A DNA stretch of 64,000 nucleotides. Origin: Nitrosomonas sp. (GTDB lineage Bacteria; Pseudomonadota; Gammaproteobacteria; Burkholderiales; Nitrosomonadaceae). Shown here one piece after another: positions 18,128-28,883 of this stretch. The stretch spans positions 62,001 to 126,000 of the forward strand of contig JADJLM010000005.1 in the NCBI GenBank assembly GCA_016710135.1, written 5' to 3'. Below the pieces are notes generated by a model. That model was not told the origin of the DNA and did no database searches. It saw only the letters and a list, made by a program, of their open reading frames with translations. How positions within the stretch are numbered: the first letter of the stretch is position 1; every line of letters starts with the position of its first letter. The position numbers and the translations under genes were made by a program.

Positions 18128-19490
18128 TAATGAGGATGCCATGATGGTACTAGCCCTTGCTCACCTGGCATAGCCTGAAACCCACAATCGATACCAATGC
18201 CCGCAACCCAGACAAGCTGATCGCCACTTAACAACAATGGTAAATTATTTCGCTCCCATTCTGGTATCTCAGCTTCTTGGAAAATTTTTTCAAACTACGA
18301 CGAGGAAGCTTACAATTGAGTTGTAATCGGTCGCCACCTTTTCGTAATCGTACAGCGATTGAATTCTCCATTAGCTTTTTAGCATTTATCCCAATTCCCA
18401 CGCTATTTGACCATTTAATAACGCCACCTAGCGGCTCGATTACCCAGTTCGGTTCTCCATGCCAGTAAAAAAGCTGATCTTGGTCAGAACCAGGCAGCTT
18501 AGACTTAGCTTTCGGTAATAACCTCACTAAATTCTTATACAAACGAATTTCAAACTCTCCAAATGTGAGATAGAGATAATTATCTGATTTAGCCATCCAC
18601 AGCTGCCGCAAAATTTCTTCCAATTTTTGCGTACTGGGTTGAATGATATCCCGTCGTGAAAAAATATAACGTAGTAAATTTTTAGCCCGCAGAAAATCTA
18701 GTTTGCGTAACCGTTCGATGTGAATCTCTCCCGCCACCATCACTAATTGGCTATCATTCTCTGCCAAACTATCCAACAATTGAACAGCTTCCCCCATATG
18801 TCGACTTGTTCGCGCTAACGTTTCTCGATAAACCGGATAGCGCTGTTCTAACAGAGGAAAGATCTGGTGACGCAAAAAATTCCGATGATACGTAGTGTCG
18901 TCATTGCTTTCATCGGTTATCCACATTAATTTATTTTGTAATGCGTAACCTTGAATCGTATCACGCGAAACAGTCAAAAGCGGTCTCAATAGCTTTATTT
19001 TCCCCGCTGGGCTTAGCAATCTCATAATTGGCATTCCAGCTAATCCTCTCAGTCCTGCACCACGTAGCAATTGCAGCTGAAGTGTCTCAGCTTGATCATC
19101 TAAATGATGCGCTAGTACGATACAGTCCGCTGAGATCTCTTTAAATATAGCATAGCGAGCCTGCCGCGCTGCCGCTTCCAAACTTACTTGAGCTTGCTTC
19201 TTAATACTCAGGGAAAAAATGGTCAGCGGAATCCCTAATGCATCACAGTAATTTTGACAAAAGTCGCTCCACTGCTTTGTATTAGGACTGATGCCATGTT
19301 CAATATGAATTGCAGAAAGATTAAAAGTAAATTGTTTTGAAATCTGAGCAAGAATTTGTAACAAAACGACTGAATCTACGCCACCACTCAAAGCAAGTAC
19401 TAGGTGATTTTGCTCAGACACATACTGCCGCAGAACGACTTCAACCGCCTCATGTATGCCGTTCGGGTTTGACTTCTTTATACTTCCCAT
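18128..19490 (-). CDS. tilS: tRNA(Ile)-lysidine synthetase, frameshifted near the C-terminus
   Basis: The PP-loop SGGVDS is at residues 35-40 and LAHHLDDQAETLQLQLLRGAGLRGL follows as expected for TilS, which modifies C34 of tRNA-Ile(CAU). The open frame ends at 18228 with an aberrant tail, but the true C-terminal motif FFQEAEIPEWERNNLPLLL and WVAGIGID continues in the next frame down to 18128. The switch is in AAAAAATTTTCC near 18285, where one more T restores the frame. Because tilS is normally essential, a read error is the likeliest cause. The start overlaps accA by 41 bp. Confidence 0.9.
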
Positions 19491-20427
19491 GTCCCATCAA
19501 TCGATTAAAGCGCCTTTCTAATAGGCTCTCAACAGAGATATCTTGAAGTTTTCTTAGAGATTCTTGTAATACATTTTTTACGGATAACATCGTAGTTGGG
19601 AAATCACGATGCGCTCCCCCAATCGGTTCATTGATAATGCCATCGATTAATGACATCTCTTTCAGTCGATCAGCGGTAATTCCCATAATCTCGGCAGCTT
19701 CAGGTGCTTTCTCAGCACTCTTCCACAAAATAGAAGCGCAACCTTCAGGCGAAATAACAGAGTAAGTCGCATATTGCATCATCAAAACCATATCACCCAC
19801 TGCCACAGCTAGAGCGCCACCAGATCCACCTTCACCAATGATGACACAAACGATCGGAACCTCCAGTCCCGCCATTACATAGAGATTCTTTCCAATGGCT
19901 TCTGATTGCCCTCGCTCTTCAGCATCAATACCTGGATAAGCGCCAGGCGTATCAATAAACGTAATTAAAGGAATTGAAAACTTTTCGGCTAACGACATCA
20001 AGCGCAACGCTTTACGATATCCTTCTGGCTTGGGCATACCAAAATTTCGATAAATCTTCTCTTTCGTATCTCGCCCTTTTTGATGGCCAATTACCATGAC
20101 CGACTGACCATTAAATCGGGCCAATCCGCCTATAATCGCACGATCATCTGCAAAATTACGATCCCCATGCAACTCTTCAAAATCCGTGAAAAGATGCTGG
20201 ATATAATCCAATGTATAGGGTCGTTGCGGATGGCGCGCTACTTGTGAAATTTGCCACGGTGATAACTTTGCATAGACACTTTTTGTTAATGCTTGGCTTT
20301 TTGCTTGTAATTTTGCAATCTCCGCAGAAATATCCAGAGCTGAATTATCTTGAGCAAATCGTAATTGGTCAATTTTCTCTTCAAACTCTTCAATTCCTTT
20401 CTCGAAATCTAAAAACGTTGTTTTCAT
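19450..20427 (-). CDS. accA: Acetyl-CoA carboxylase carboxyltransferase alpha subunit
   Basis: A 325-residue crotonase-fold protein. It begins with the coiled-coil segment typical of AccA (FEKGIEEFEEKIDQLR) and carries LITFIDTPGAYPGIDAEERGQ and VIGEGGSGGALAVAVGD, which bind the acyl-CoA and biotin parts. With AccD it forms the carboxyltransferase that makes malonyl-CoA. It overlaps tilS, matching the accA-tilS pairing seen in many betaproteobacteria. Confidence 0.96.
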   Translation of the reverse strand: MKTTFLDFEKGIEEFEEKIDQLRFAQDNSALDISAEIAKLQAKSQALTKSVYAKLSPWQISQVARHPQRPYTLDYIQHLFTDFEELHGDRNFADDRAIIGGLARFNGQSVMVIGHQKGRDTKEKIYRNFGMPKPEGYRKALRLMSLAEKFSIPLITFIDTPGAYPGIDAEERGQSEAIGKNLYVMAGLEVPIVCVIIGEGGSGGALAVAVGDMVLMMQYATYSVISPEGCASILWKSAEKAPEAAEIMGITADRLKEMSLIDGIINEPIGGAHRDFPTTMLSVKNVLQESLRKLQDISVESLLERRFNRLMGHGKYKEVKPERHT

Positions 20428-20619
20428 GAAAACTAAAATTTATTCCAGCTTAAAGTAAGAAATGATACAGCATTTGCCCAAAACACTTTATCTGCTTTTA
20501 CGTACAAACATTCTAGAATGTGGGCCTCAATTTTTGAACAAGCCACTTAAAAAATTTATAAATTTATCATTACGACTATCGCAATCTGAGAAATCGATTA
20601 AATGGTCTATTAGCATTTA

Positions 20620-21186
20620 TTAGTTATGCAGTAAATAATTCACTTCCGTTAGATCAAAATGTTCAGCATCAAAGGATTCACCGAACCATTCCAGTATGCC
20701 TTCATGTTCCGGGTGATTAGGATCAGCCAGGGCTTCGAGGAACATTTCATAACCCGGCGAACCACCAACGTCCTCCGGTGGGCAAGCTCGACTTCCTTTC
20801 AGGCAAGTTGGCAATTTAGTTTCCACTTCGAAGGGTAGGATTTTTTCCAGCACGATTTCATGATCCCAACTATCGCCAAAATCGTAGGTATAACGCATCT
20901 TGTCCTTTTCCTGCTTCAAGATTTGATTGATGCGGAATTTGGATTCATCGTGTATATCTGCAGGAAAATCTTTATCAGGTACGCCATAGCGTTCTTTACC
21001 TTTAGTAAATTCATGCAAGTGCGAATCGGTCCAACCCATGACGATTTGTACGACAAGATGTAAATCTGCTAGGCTGTCAGTGCTAGCAATCAAAAATCTG
21101 CGCCATATTGGCGGACGGATATAACCCAAGGTAACCTTTAGTTGATAAATAGAGCGTAAAGCTATTGCCTGTGTACGTCCCTTCAT
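20620..21186 (-). CDS. Plasmid pRiA4b ORF-3-like domain protein
   Basis: A 188-residue protein made of a single pRiA4b ORF-3-like (TnpR/IS1096 passenger-type) domain: YQLKVTLGYIRPPIWRR, LHEF, YTYDFGDSWDHEIVLE, GSRACPPEDVGGSPGYE. The family is common near mobile elements and on chromosomes; function is unknown. It stands alone between accA and earP. The pattern C-P-P-E-D-V-G-G suggests a conserved active or metal site, but none is established. Confidence 0.85.
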   Translation of the reverse strand: MKGRTQAIALRSIYQLKVTLGYIRPPIWRRFLIASTDSLADLHLVVQIVMGWTDSHLHEFTKGKERYGVPDKDFPADIHDESKFRINQILKQEKDKMRYTYDFGDSWDHEIVLEKILPFEVETKLPTCLKGSRACPPEDVGGSPGYEMFLEALADPNHPEHEGILEWFGESFDAEHFDLTEVNYLLHN

Positions 21187-21446
21187 TCGTGATCTTACTC
21201 CTCAAAAATTAAAGCTGATTCCAAGAAAAAGCGCAAACAGCAGAATTTGTTATTATATTTCGTTGCTATTTATTTGACGGTCGCTACTTCAGTAGTAATG
21301 CAAACTAGTCTAGGCTATTGCTAACAACCAAAATAGCTAGACTAGCGATATTATAGTCTCATCGAAATGATGATTTAGTTTCTTCGTACAAATTGATCAG
21401 TTGTTTTCTATCACCACTAACTATTCTACTTTCTTAGTTCCCAGTT

Positions 21447-22571
21447 TTATTGTCTTTTACAGAATTCGATTAAATTGAAGGTTAAATCAGAGATTGCTGC
21501 TAGCTGGTTAGACCAAATCCGCGCATGCTGGCGAAAGACAGTATGATATTTCCAGAAATGATTCCAATCGAGACGCTCCCCTTTATTCCAATCATGATGA
21601 AAAGCCCGAAATGCATGGGAAGCTTCTTCAACCAATGTTTGTGAATAACGATTAAGGAACGCTTCTAGCTTAGCATAGTGGGCATTATCAGCTTGCGGAT
21701 AGATCTGCCAAACAAGGGGACGCGCAGCCCATTGGGCACGCACAAATGAATCCTCGCCTCTGACGAAATTGCAATCGCACATCCACAGTAATTGATCATA
21801 TTGCTCTTGAGGTAGAAATGGAATGATCTGCACGGTAAGTTTACCCTGTCGAATAACATGTCCTGCTTTTAATGCCGATCGGTTTAACCCGTTTCTGAGT
21901 AGATTCAACGCCTGACCTTCGGGGATAATACAGCGAATCGGAGTTTGCGAATGAGTCCAAGCTTCCAGTAAATTAGAAATCGGCGCCGTATCATAGCAAA
22001 AAAGAGAAATGACGGTCTCTGTTTCATCAGGAATGGGTAAATCATTTTGCGACCACCAATTTGCACCATTCTGCTGCGTGTTATCGCGTTGTGCTAGTAG
22101 ATTTTTTTCTCGCAGTAATCCACCGGTATTCGCTGTAAATCCTGGAAAGAAAAAATATTTCGTTAGCGGCAGACGAGGGTGCGGTGAACAAAGTCTATGA
22201 TACTCCTCCACCCATGATTCAGCAGATAAATACTCCAAGTTGATCCATACCGGTTGGCGGCTTCGTGAATGACTGGAAAGCATTGCCTGGATATACTTCT
22301 CGGGCAATTCACATCCATAAGCTTCTATCACAACATCCGCCGCAACAACATCCGGAAACGGATCAATCCAATGATTGATTTGTACACCACAACGCTGTTG
22401 AGACGTTTGATGTGGATCAACACTCGGGCAAATACGCTGTAGACTCGTTAAATCATCCACCCACAATCGAACAGCCAAGCCATATTCTGTTGTTAACTGC
22501 CGTGACAATCGCCAACAAAAACCAATATCACCATAGTTATCGATGACACGGCAGAATAAGTCCCAGCCCAC
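21447..22571 (-). CDS. earP: EF-P arginine rhamnosyltransferase EarP
   Basis: A 374-residue GT104 glycosyltransferase (formerly DUF2331). The N-terminal FCRVIDNYGDIGFCWRL carries the two Asp residues of the active site (D11 and D15 here), and the later RGEDSFVRAQW carries the conserved Glu. EarP transfers rhamnose from dTDP-L-rhamnose to an Arg of elongation factor P, relieving stalling at polyproline. The rfbBD genes 4 kb away supply part of the donor pathway. efp itself is not in the window. Confidence 0.95.
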   Translation of the reverse strand: MGWDLFCRVIDNYGDIGFCWRLSRQLTTEYGLAVRLWVDDLTSLQRICPSVDPHQTSQQRCGVQINHWIDPFPDVVAADVVIEAYGCELPEKYIQAMLSSHSRSRQPVWINLEYLSAESWVEEYHRLCSPHPRLPLTKYFFFPGFTANTGGLLREKNLLAQRDNTQQNGANWWSQNDLPIPDETETVISLFCYDTAPISNLLEAWTHSQTPIRCIIPEGQALNLLRNGLNRSALKAGHVIRQGKLTVQIIPFLPQEQYDQLLWMCDCNFVRGEDSFVRAQWAARPLVWQIYPQADNAHYAKLEAFLNRYSQTLVEEASHAFRAFHHDWNKGERLDWNHFWKYHTVFRQHARIWSNQLAAISDLTFNLIEFCKRQ

Positions 22572-22607
22572 TACCCAGCTAATCGATTGATAGTATCATT
22601 GCGCCAA

Positions 22608-22856
22608 TTACTTGGTTGCTTTTGCTTTGGTTTTAGATGTCGTAGCTTTAGGTGCTGACTTGAGTATAAAGGTTATTTTCAGCACGACGCGATACTCAAC
22701 AACTTTTCCATCTGAGACTTCCACATATTGATCTTTCACCCACGCCGAAGTGATGTCGGTCATGGTGTCGGCCGCACGGGCAATCCCTTTCTTAATCGCA
22801 TCATCAAAACTAACTTTACTCGATGAAATGATTTCAAAAACTTTTGCTATCGACAT
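22608..22856 (-). CDS. Dodecin-family flavin-binding protein
   Basis: An 82-residue dodecin. The core SKVSFDDAIKKGIARAADT and the Trp in ITSAWVKDQ (which stacks on flavin in dodecins) followed by VVEYRVVLKITFIL fit the family. The last 15 residues are an extra Lys/Thr/Ala-rich tail (SAPKATTSKTKAKATK) not found in short dodecins. Dodecins store or buffer flavins as 12-mers. Separate from its neighbours. Confidence 0.88.
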   Translation of the reverse strand: MSIAKVFEIISSSKVSFDDAIKKGIARAADTMTDITSAWVKDQYVEVSDGKVVEYRVVLKITFILKSAPKATTSKTKAKATK

Positions 22857-22988
22857 ATGAATCTCCTATGAAATCCGTTATTAATAAAAAAACTCTCACG
22901 AGCCCATTCTATTACCAAATCCGAATTAACTGTATGAATTTCATGCACGATAACCCAACCCCCATTGATCTACAGTTCCAACTTAACG

Positions 22989-24089
22989 TTATTGCAGTGA
23001 AAGACTTTCCAACGCTTTCTCATGATTCCACTTCCCATGGAATAAGTGTCCTTTCTTTTCAGGTGTACGGTCGCTCGTCCAAGTAATCGCTTTTCCATCA
23101 GGTGTGAAAACAGGTAAGCCATCGAATCCATCCTTATCGGTAACACGAACCGGTTGTTTTTTTCCATCGATGTCAACGATATACAGTTCAAAATTGCGAT
23201 GACCATGTACATTCGTTGAGAAAATGACGTATTGGCCAGACGGATGATAAAAAGGAGCCCACGACATCATGTTTAAGTGCGTAATTTGCTTCTGGTCTGA
23301 TCCATCGATATTCATGGTAAAAATTTCGGCTTCTCGACCATTACTTGAAAAACGCCGCCATACGATCCTTTTTCCATCGGGGCTGAAGAATGGCCCTCCA
23401 TCATAGACGCTCGTGTGAGTAAGCCGTTTTACATCTGATCCATCCGCGTTCATGATGTAAATATCAATCAAAGTAGAAGGATCTCTATTAAACAATGCAG
23501 CTTCCTCATCGGATAATTTTTCGGTATAAGCTCTGCGATTCGAGGCAAATGCAATCAACTTACCATCCGGCGACCAAGAAGCTTCTGCATCATAACCGAG
23601 TGTATTCGTTAGATTTTTGATTTTGCCACCCGCAAAATCTGTTTCGTAAATATCATAATATTCATCGTAATCCCACGCATAGGATTGTTTCTCACCCGAT
23701 TTTCTCCGTTCGATCTCAGCGAGCATTTTCGCTTTAGCAGCTGAATCTTCGTGCGTCGATGAAAATAACACTTTCTCTTGAGATGGGTGCACCCAGGCAC
23801 ACGTTGTTTTTCCATTTCCTGGGGAGACTTGTTGAACCTTCCCGCTCACCAGATCTTTTAAATAAATCTGGTAAAACGGGTTACTTTCAGACACTTCTGC
23901 TTGATAAACCATCCACTTCATATCAGCACGGTAGTAGGCTTCGCCAACCCTCACTTCTTTATCCGACAACTGATAATCTTCCTTAATAAAATCGGAAGCA
24001 GTAACATCTATTGCCAAACAAAGTAACGCTAGACTTAGAAATCGAACTGACCAGTTTGATTGCTTGCATGATTGAACGTGTTTTTTCAT
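22989..24089 (-). CDS. Secreted TolB-like beta-propeller protein
   Basis: About 366 residues from the ATG at 24089, which has GTGAGG upstream; a GTG at 24107 is an alternative. A signal peptide (VRFLSLALLCLAIDVTAS) is followed by repeated PD40/WD40-like blades, each with the SPDGK turn: ASWSPDGKLIAFASNRR, PFFSPDGKRIVWRR, PFYHPSGQYVIFSTN and VFTPDGKAITWTSDR. The blades resemble TolB and DPP4-type propellers, but no peptidase or Tol box is present. Probably periplasmic, protein-binding. Divergent from the peptidase gene at 24238, and the two may be functionally linked. Confidence 0.82.
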   Translation of the reverse strand: MKKHVQSCKQSNWSVRFLSLALLCLAIDVTASDFIKEDYQLSDKEVRVGEAYYRADMKWMVYQAEVSESNPFYQIYLKDLVSGKVQQVSPGNGKTTCAWVHPSQEKVLFSSTHEDSAAKAKMLAEIERRKSGEKQSYAWDYDEYYDIYETDFAGGKIKNLTNTLGYDAEASWSPDGKLIAFASNRRAYTEKLSDEEAALFNRDPSTLIDIYIMNADGSDVKRLTHTSVYDGGPFFSPDGKRIVWRRFSSNGREAEIFTMNIDGSDQKQITHLNMMSWAPFYHPSGQYVIFSTNVHGHRNFELYIVDIDGKKQPVRVTDKDGFDGLPVFTPDGKAITWTSDRTPEKKGHLFHGKWNHEKALESLSLQ

Positions 24090-24237
24090 ATAACTGATAA
24101 ACCTCACAAATTAATTTGATTCATTTAAACATAGCTTGAAAAATAAAGTAAGCCTGCCAGCATAGTCTTAAAGCTATTCCCAATAACCACAACTATCTGC
24201 CAAAATGCACGGTATGATCGAACAAGAGAACCACACC

Positions 24238-27200
24238 ATGAAAACCGCGATTCGCCTAATAGTAGCCATATCCTTCACGATGATTTACAGCCTTCTCGCA
24301 ATGTCTGCTAGTGCGAGTGATGAGACCTTTCATCATCAAATGCAAATCACGCTGATGCCTAGTGCTTCTGAAATCCAGGTCACCAGCACCATACAGGTAC
24401 CTAAGCGCTTATTGAAAGTGGATAGCGAGACAAAGCTCGACTTTAGCTTACATGCTGACTTATCCATTACTGAAATGAGTGGTGCCAAACTTTCTCCACG
24501 GCAAGAAATCACATCACTGCTTGCGAGACCGGTTCCAGTTAGGCACTATACCGTCACCCTCCCTGCCCAACAAAACACATTTCAACTATCGTTTCAAGGG
24601 AAGATTCACCATACTGTACAAGGTCCGGGTGAAGAATATGCGCGCAGCTTCAGCTACACACCAGGCCTCATTTCGGAAGAAGGCGTTTTTCTCGCAAATT
24701 CAACAGCCTGGTATCCTCAATTTGAAAACGCGATGGTTTCTTTTCAGCTTGAGGTTAAGGTTCCACAAGACTGGGATGTCGTCAGTCAAGGTACGTTGTT
24801 AAGTGAACAAAAAACGAATAATGCCCAACAGGTAGCCTGGGAAGAAAACCACCCTCAAGACGATATTTACCTAATCGCAGGTCGTTTTGAGCGATATACC
24901 CAGCCTGCTACTACAACTATTACTTCTTATGTTTATCTTCGTAGTCCCGATAAAGCGCTGGCTCAAAAATATTTAGATACGACTGCACAATATATCGCGA
25001 TGTATAACAAGCTACTCGGGCTCTATCCTTACACTAAATTCGCGTTAATCGAAAATTTCTGGGAGACCGGGTATGGGATGCCATCCTTTACGTTATTGGG
25101 TCCAAAAGTCGTTCGCTTTCCTTTTATTTTGCACACATCATACCCGCATGAAATTCTTCATAACTACTGGGGTAACGGAGTATTTGTCGATTACACACAA
25201 GGAAATTGGTCTGAAGGATTAACTGCTTATCTCGCAGATCATCTGGTTGCCGAACAAGGTAGAAAAGGCGAAGAATATCGCCGCGATGTGCTGCAAAAAT
25301 ATACCGATTTTGTTAATAAAGAAAAAGACTTTCCGATCACGCAGTTTACTTCGCGTCATAGCTCTAGCTCAGAAGCTGTAGGTTATGGAAAAACCATGAT
25401 GTTTTTCCATATGCTGCGCCAAACATTAGGGGATGACGACTTTGTTCGATTATTGCGTACCTTTTATCAGCAATACAAATTCAAGCAAGCAACATTCCAG
25501 AATTTGCTATCAAGCGTCAATCACCATACTCACAAGGACTTTACGCCATTTTTTGCACAATGGATCAACCAAAGTGGAGCGCCCAATCTACTCCTCCAAG
25601 AAGCCCAAGCTGAACCTTCTGCTAATGGCTTTAAACTCAAGGTAACGCTTAAACAAACACAACCAGGGCAGCCTTACGACTTGACACTGCCGATTGCTAT
25701 TCATCTCGAAGGAGAACCACAAGCATATCAGCGCACAATCCAACTCAATCAAATGGTTCAAACCATCTCGATTGACTTGCCGAAGCGTCCTGTTCGAATC
25801 GATATCGATCCCCAATTTGATGTATTCAGACGACTCGACAGCCGTGAAATTCCATCAGCACTTTCACAGGGGTTTGGTGCAGAAAACGCGTTAGTAATTT
25901 TACCCTCCAGAGCTGAACCTTCCTTGCTACAAGCCTATCAGCAATTAGCCACTAATTGGCAGAAAACGCAATCAATGCGCCTCGAAATTATCCAAGATCA
26001 TCAACTCGACAAACTGCCAGTCAATCGCACCATATGGGTATTAGGATGGGAGAATCGATTTAGTCAACCTGTTCTGTCTACACTCGAATCGCAAAAGGTT
26101 TCTTATCAAGCGAATACATTACAAGTTGCCCAACAGCACTATAATCAAGCTGAACATGCAATCGTATTAACCGCAAGGCAACCAGAAAATGCAGACAAAA
26201 CATTACTATGGGTCGCTGCTCATCATCCAAGTGCAATTGCAGAATTAGCCCGAAAATTACCCCACTACCGTAAATACAGTTTCCTAGTATTCAAAGGCGA
26301 TGAATTAACGAATATTGATAAAGGACAATGGCCAATTACGCAATCACCGCTTACGCAAACAATCCAACAGCAAAACGATCCCTCGTTTGTCTCCGATCAT
26401 ATTGGCTCACTATCACCCCGACGCGCCCTTGCAGAATTACCTCCACTGTTCTCTGAAGCACGTATGTTAGCTGATATCAAGCACTTAGCAAGTGCAGCCT
26501 TTAAAGGGCGAGAGCTTGGAACACCGGAACTGGATTTAGCCGCAGACTATATTGCGCAACAATTTCACCAAGCAGGCCTGCTACCAGGCGGTGACAATCA
26601 GCGTTTTTTCCAAACTTGGCAACATGACGTTGGCCCACCTAAGGGTATCGTTTCTTTACGAAACGTGGTAGGCATATTACCGGGGTCTAATCCACAATTA
26701 GATAAAGAAAGCCTTGTGATTGGAGCTCACTATGATCATCTTGGGATGGGTTGGCCCGATGTTCGTCACGACAATCAAGGTAAAATTCACTATGGTGCGG
26801 ATGACAACGCGAGTGGTATTGCCGTAATGCTAGAGCTTGCCAGACAAATTGCCCAAAAATGGCAACCGCAACGAACAATTATTTTTATCGCATTCACTGG
26901 TGAGGAAGCTAATTTGTTGGGTTCAACTTATTACGCAAACCAAGATAATAGTTACCCTACAAGAAAAATCATCGCCATGCTTAACCTTGATACGGTTGGA
27001 AGGCTTGGTAACAATCCGGTAACAATCTTTGGTACCGGTACTGCGCGTGAATTCGTGCATATCTTTCGAGGCATCGGTTTTGTAACTGGCATTCCTATCA
27101 ACTCAGTCCTTGATGATTTTGGTTCTAGCGATCAAGCTGCTTTCATCAAGGCAGGTGTTCCTGCAATTCAGTTATTTGCCAGTGCCCACGAAGATTATCA

Positions 27201-27627
27201 TGCGCCCGGCGACACCGTTGATAAAATCGATGCTTTGGGCTTAGTCAAAGTAGCCAATGTACTCAAGGAAGCTACCGAGTATCTAGCAAATCGACATGAT
27301 CCGCTAACAGTGACCATTCAGTCCACTCAACACAAAACTCAGATCAAGTCCATAACTGAGAAACGCAAAGTCAGTCTAGGTACGGTTCCAGATTTTTCCT
27401 ATCAAGGCAAAGGAGTTCGTGTAGAAAATGTGATGCCGGGTTCACCTGCTGAGCTAATCCCATTGCATCAAGGTGACATTCTAATTACACTTGCCAATCA
27501 ATCGATTAGCGATCTGGCAGCTTACTCAGCAATTTTAAAAACACTCGAACCAGGTCAGCAAACAGTGTTACAGTTTATGCGTGATGGAAAAACAATTACC
27601 GTAAATATCACATTGACTGAACGCTAA
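24238..27627 (+). CDS. Periplasmic M1-like / M28 double peptidase with a PDZ domain
   Basis: About 1130 residues from the ATG at 24238 (an upstream in-frame ATG at 24205 would add 11, giving the numbering used here). After a signal peptide come: an M1-type region with zinc motif H315-E316-I-L-H319 and third ligand E337 in NWSEG; a spacer of about 350 residues; an M28 aminopeptidase domain with AHYDHLG, GADDNASG, TGEEANLLG, LNLDTVG and a final His in ASAHEDYHAPGDT; and a C-terminal PDZ domain with GVRVENVMPGSPAE and GDILI. All metal ligands of both sites appear intact. Two zinc exopeptidases on one chain is unusual. Substrate is unknown. Confidence 0.85.
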   Translation: MKTAIRLIVAISFTMIYSLLAMSASASDETFHHQMQITLMPSASEIQVTSTIQVPKRLLKVDSETKLDFSLHADLSITEMSGAKLSPRQEITSLLARPVPVRHYTVTLPAQQNTFQLSFQGKIHHTVQGPGEEYARSFSYTPGLISEEGVFLANSTAWYPQFENAMVSFQLEVKVPQDWDVVSQGTLLSEQKTNNAQQVAWEENHPQDDIYLIAGRFERYTQPATTTITSYVYLRSPDKALAQKYLDTTAQYIAMYNKLLGLYPYTKFALIENFWETGYGMPSFTLLGPKVVRFPFILHTSYPHEILHNYWGNGVFVDYTQGNWSEGLTAYLADHLVAEQGRKGEEYRRDVLQKYTDFVNKEKDFPITQFTSRHSSSSEAVGYGKTMMFFHMLRQTLGDDDFVRLLRTFYQQYKFKQATFQNLLSSVNHHTHKDFTPFFAQWINQSGAPNLLLQEAQAEPSANGFKLKVTLKQTQPGQPYDLTLPIAIHLEGEPQAYQRTIQLNQMVQTISIDLPKRPVRIDIDPQFDVFRRLDSREIPSALSQGFGAENALVILPSRAEPSLLQAYQQLATNWQKTQSMRLEIIQDHQLDKLPVNRTIWVLGWENRFSQPVLSTLESQKVSYQANTLQVAQQHYNQAEHAIVLTARQPENADKTLLWVAAHHPSAIAELARKLPHYRKYSFLVFKGDELTNIDKGQWPITQSPLTQTIQQQNDPSFVSDHIGSLSPRRALAELPPLFSEARMLADIKHLASAAFKGRELGTPELDLAADYIAQQFHQAGLLPGGDNQRFFQTWQHDVGPPKGIVSLRNVVGILPGSNPQLDKESLVIGAHYDHLGMGWPDVRHDNQGKIHYGADDNASGIAVMLELARQIAQKWQPQRTIIFIAFTGEEANLLGSTYYANQDNSYPTRKIIAMLNLDTVGRLGNNPVTIFGTGTAREFVHIFRGIGFVTGIPINSVLDDFGSSDQAAFIKAGVPAIQLFASAHEDYHAPGDTVDKIDALGLVKVANVLKEATEYLANRHDPLTVTIQSTQHKTQIKSITEKRKVSLGTVPDFSYQGKGVRVENVMPGSPAELIPLHQGDILITLANQSISDLAAYSAILKTLEPGQQTVLQFMRDGKTITVNITLTER

Positions 27628-27634
27628 GTATTAA

Positions 27635-28825
27635 GGAAGCTCTGATTAAGTCACTTATTTCAGTTTTAGTGACAAAGCTATCGTCAAAGTAGTTAATATT
27701 GACATTATTGTACGACTGATAGCTGCAATTTTTAGCAGATTACACACTTTTCTGTTCCCTGATGCAGATTTTCAGGGATATTGGACGGAATTATCCCGTG
27801 GTTGGCATCAACACCTTGCGGACAAGGTAGAGATTAGCTAAGGCAAACAACAGATAAAGTTGTTGTGCATTCTTGAACAATCCTCGGTAACGGGTTTTGG
27901 TATAACCAAATTGTCTTTTGACAATACGAAACGGATGCTCCACCTTTGCGCGGAGTGAGGCCAGCATGCGATTGAGTACGGCATGTTCTGCGGGCAATTC
28001 CTCACCGCGCTTGCGTTTGAATGGCATACCCCAGACAGGCTCTTTCGGCTGTCGTTATGCTTCTAGATTGCGATCATTACGAGTATAAGCCCGATCACCC
28101 AATACAATCGCCTCTTCGCCATGTACCAGTACATCAATCATGTTGCCATCGGCCACTTTGGCCGTGGTAATTTCCAGGCTATGCACCAGGCCAGAATCAG
28201 CATCCACGCCTATGTGTGCTTTTAATCCAAAGTAATAGTTGTTGCCCTTCTTGGTCGAACTCATCTCGCCATCACGTTTGCGTTGCCGGTTCTTGGTCGA
28301 TGGCGGGGGCCGCTATCAGCGTGGCGTCAACTATCGTACCTTGACGCAGCAATAATCCCTGCTGGGCCAACTGAGCAGTTGTTTCTGCAAACAGGCTTTG
28401 TGCCAAGTGATGCTTCTCCAGCAGGTAACGAAATTTGAGGATCGTCGTTTCATCAGGCATGGCATCTTCTCCTGCATCCAAGCCTGCAAATTCACGCAGC
28501 ATCGGCACATCATGTAACGCTTCTTCCATGCCCGGATCTGAATAACCAAACCATTGCTGCATCAAATGAATACGCAGCATCGCTTCCAGCCAAATGGCTT
28601 GCGTCCTAATCCTGCTACCGGATAGTGCGGCGCGATCCGATTTTGTCCCTCTGACCAAGAAATCACTTGTTCCATTTCTTCGAGAAACTTTTGTCGGCGA
28701 GTTACTTTTGGTTTCTTGATAAATAATGGAATTGACAAGCCTAATTGTTTCATCAATGCGCCCCCTTGCAATGGTTACAATCTACCGAATATTCTACAAG
28801 TTCTTGAGACTTATTCAGAGTTTCC
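27635..28825 (-). mobile_element. IS5-family element, copy A (1191 bp, TTAA target duplication)
   Basis: Ends are GGAAGCTCTGATTAAGT and its imperfect inverted partner GGAAACTCTGAATAAGT. TTAA is present on both sides (27631-27634 and 28826-28829), a 4-bp duplication as expected for IS5. It is near-identical to copy B at 55996-57185, lies in the opposite orientation, and sits just after the peptidase gene. Confidence 0.9.
27791..28771 (-). pseudogene. IS5-family transposase of copy A, inactivated
   Basis: Four pieces of one DDE transposase. Compared with copy B it has a one-base loss in KPFELEAM (near 28595), an extra base near 28305 and a nonsense codon replacing Gln after NLEA (near 28056). 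The C-terminal part LRAKVEHPFRIVKRQFGY is intact here, whereas copy B is frameshifted at that place. Taken together the two copies define the complete protein of about 320 residues. Confidence 0.85.
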
Positions 28826-28883
28826 TTAAAAGAGGGTAATCACATTATTACCCTCATCAATTGAAATCTTAAGATTGGCGAGA

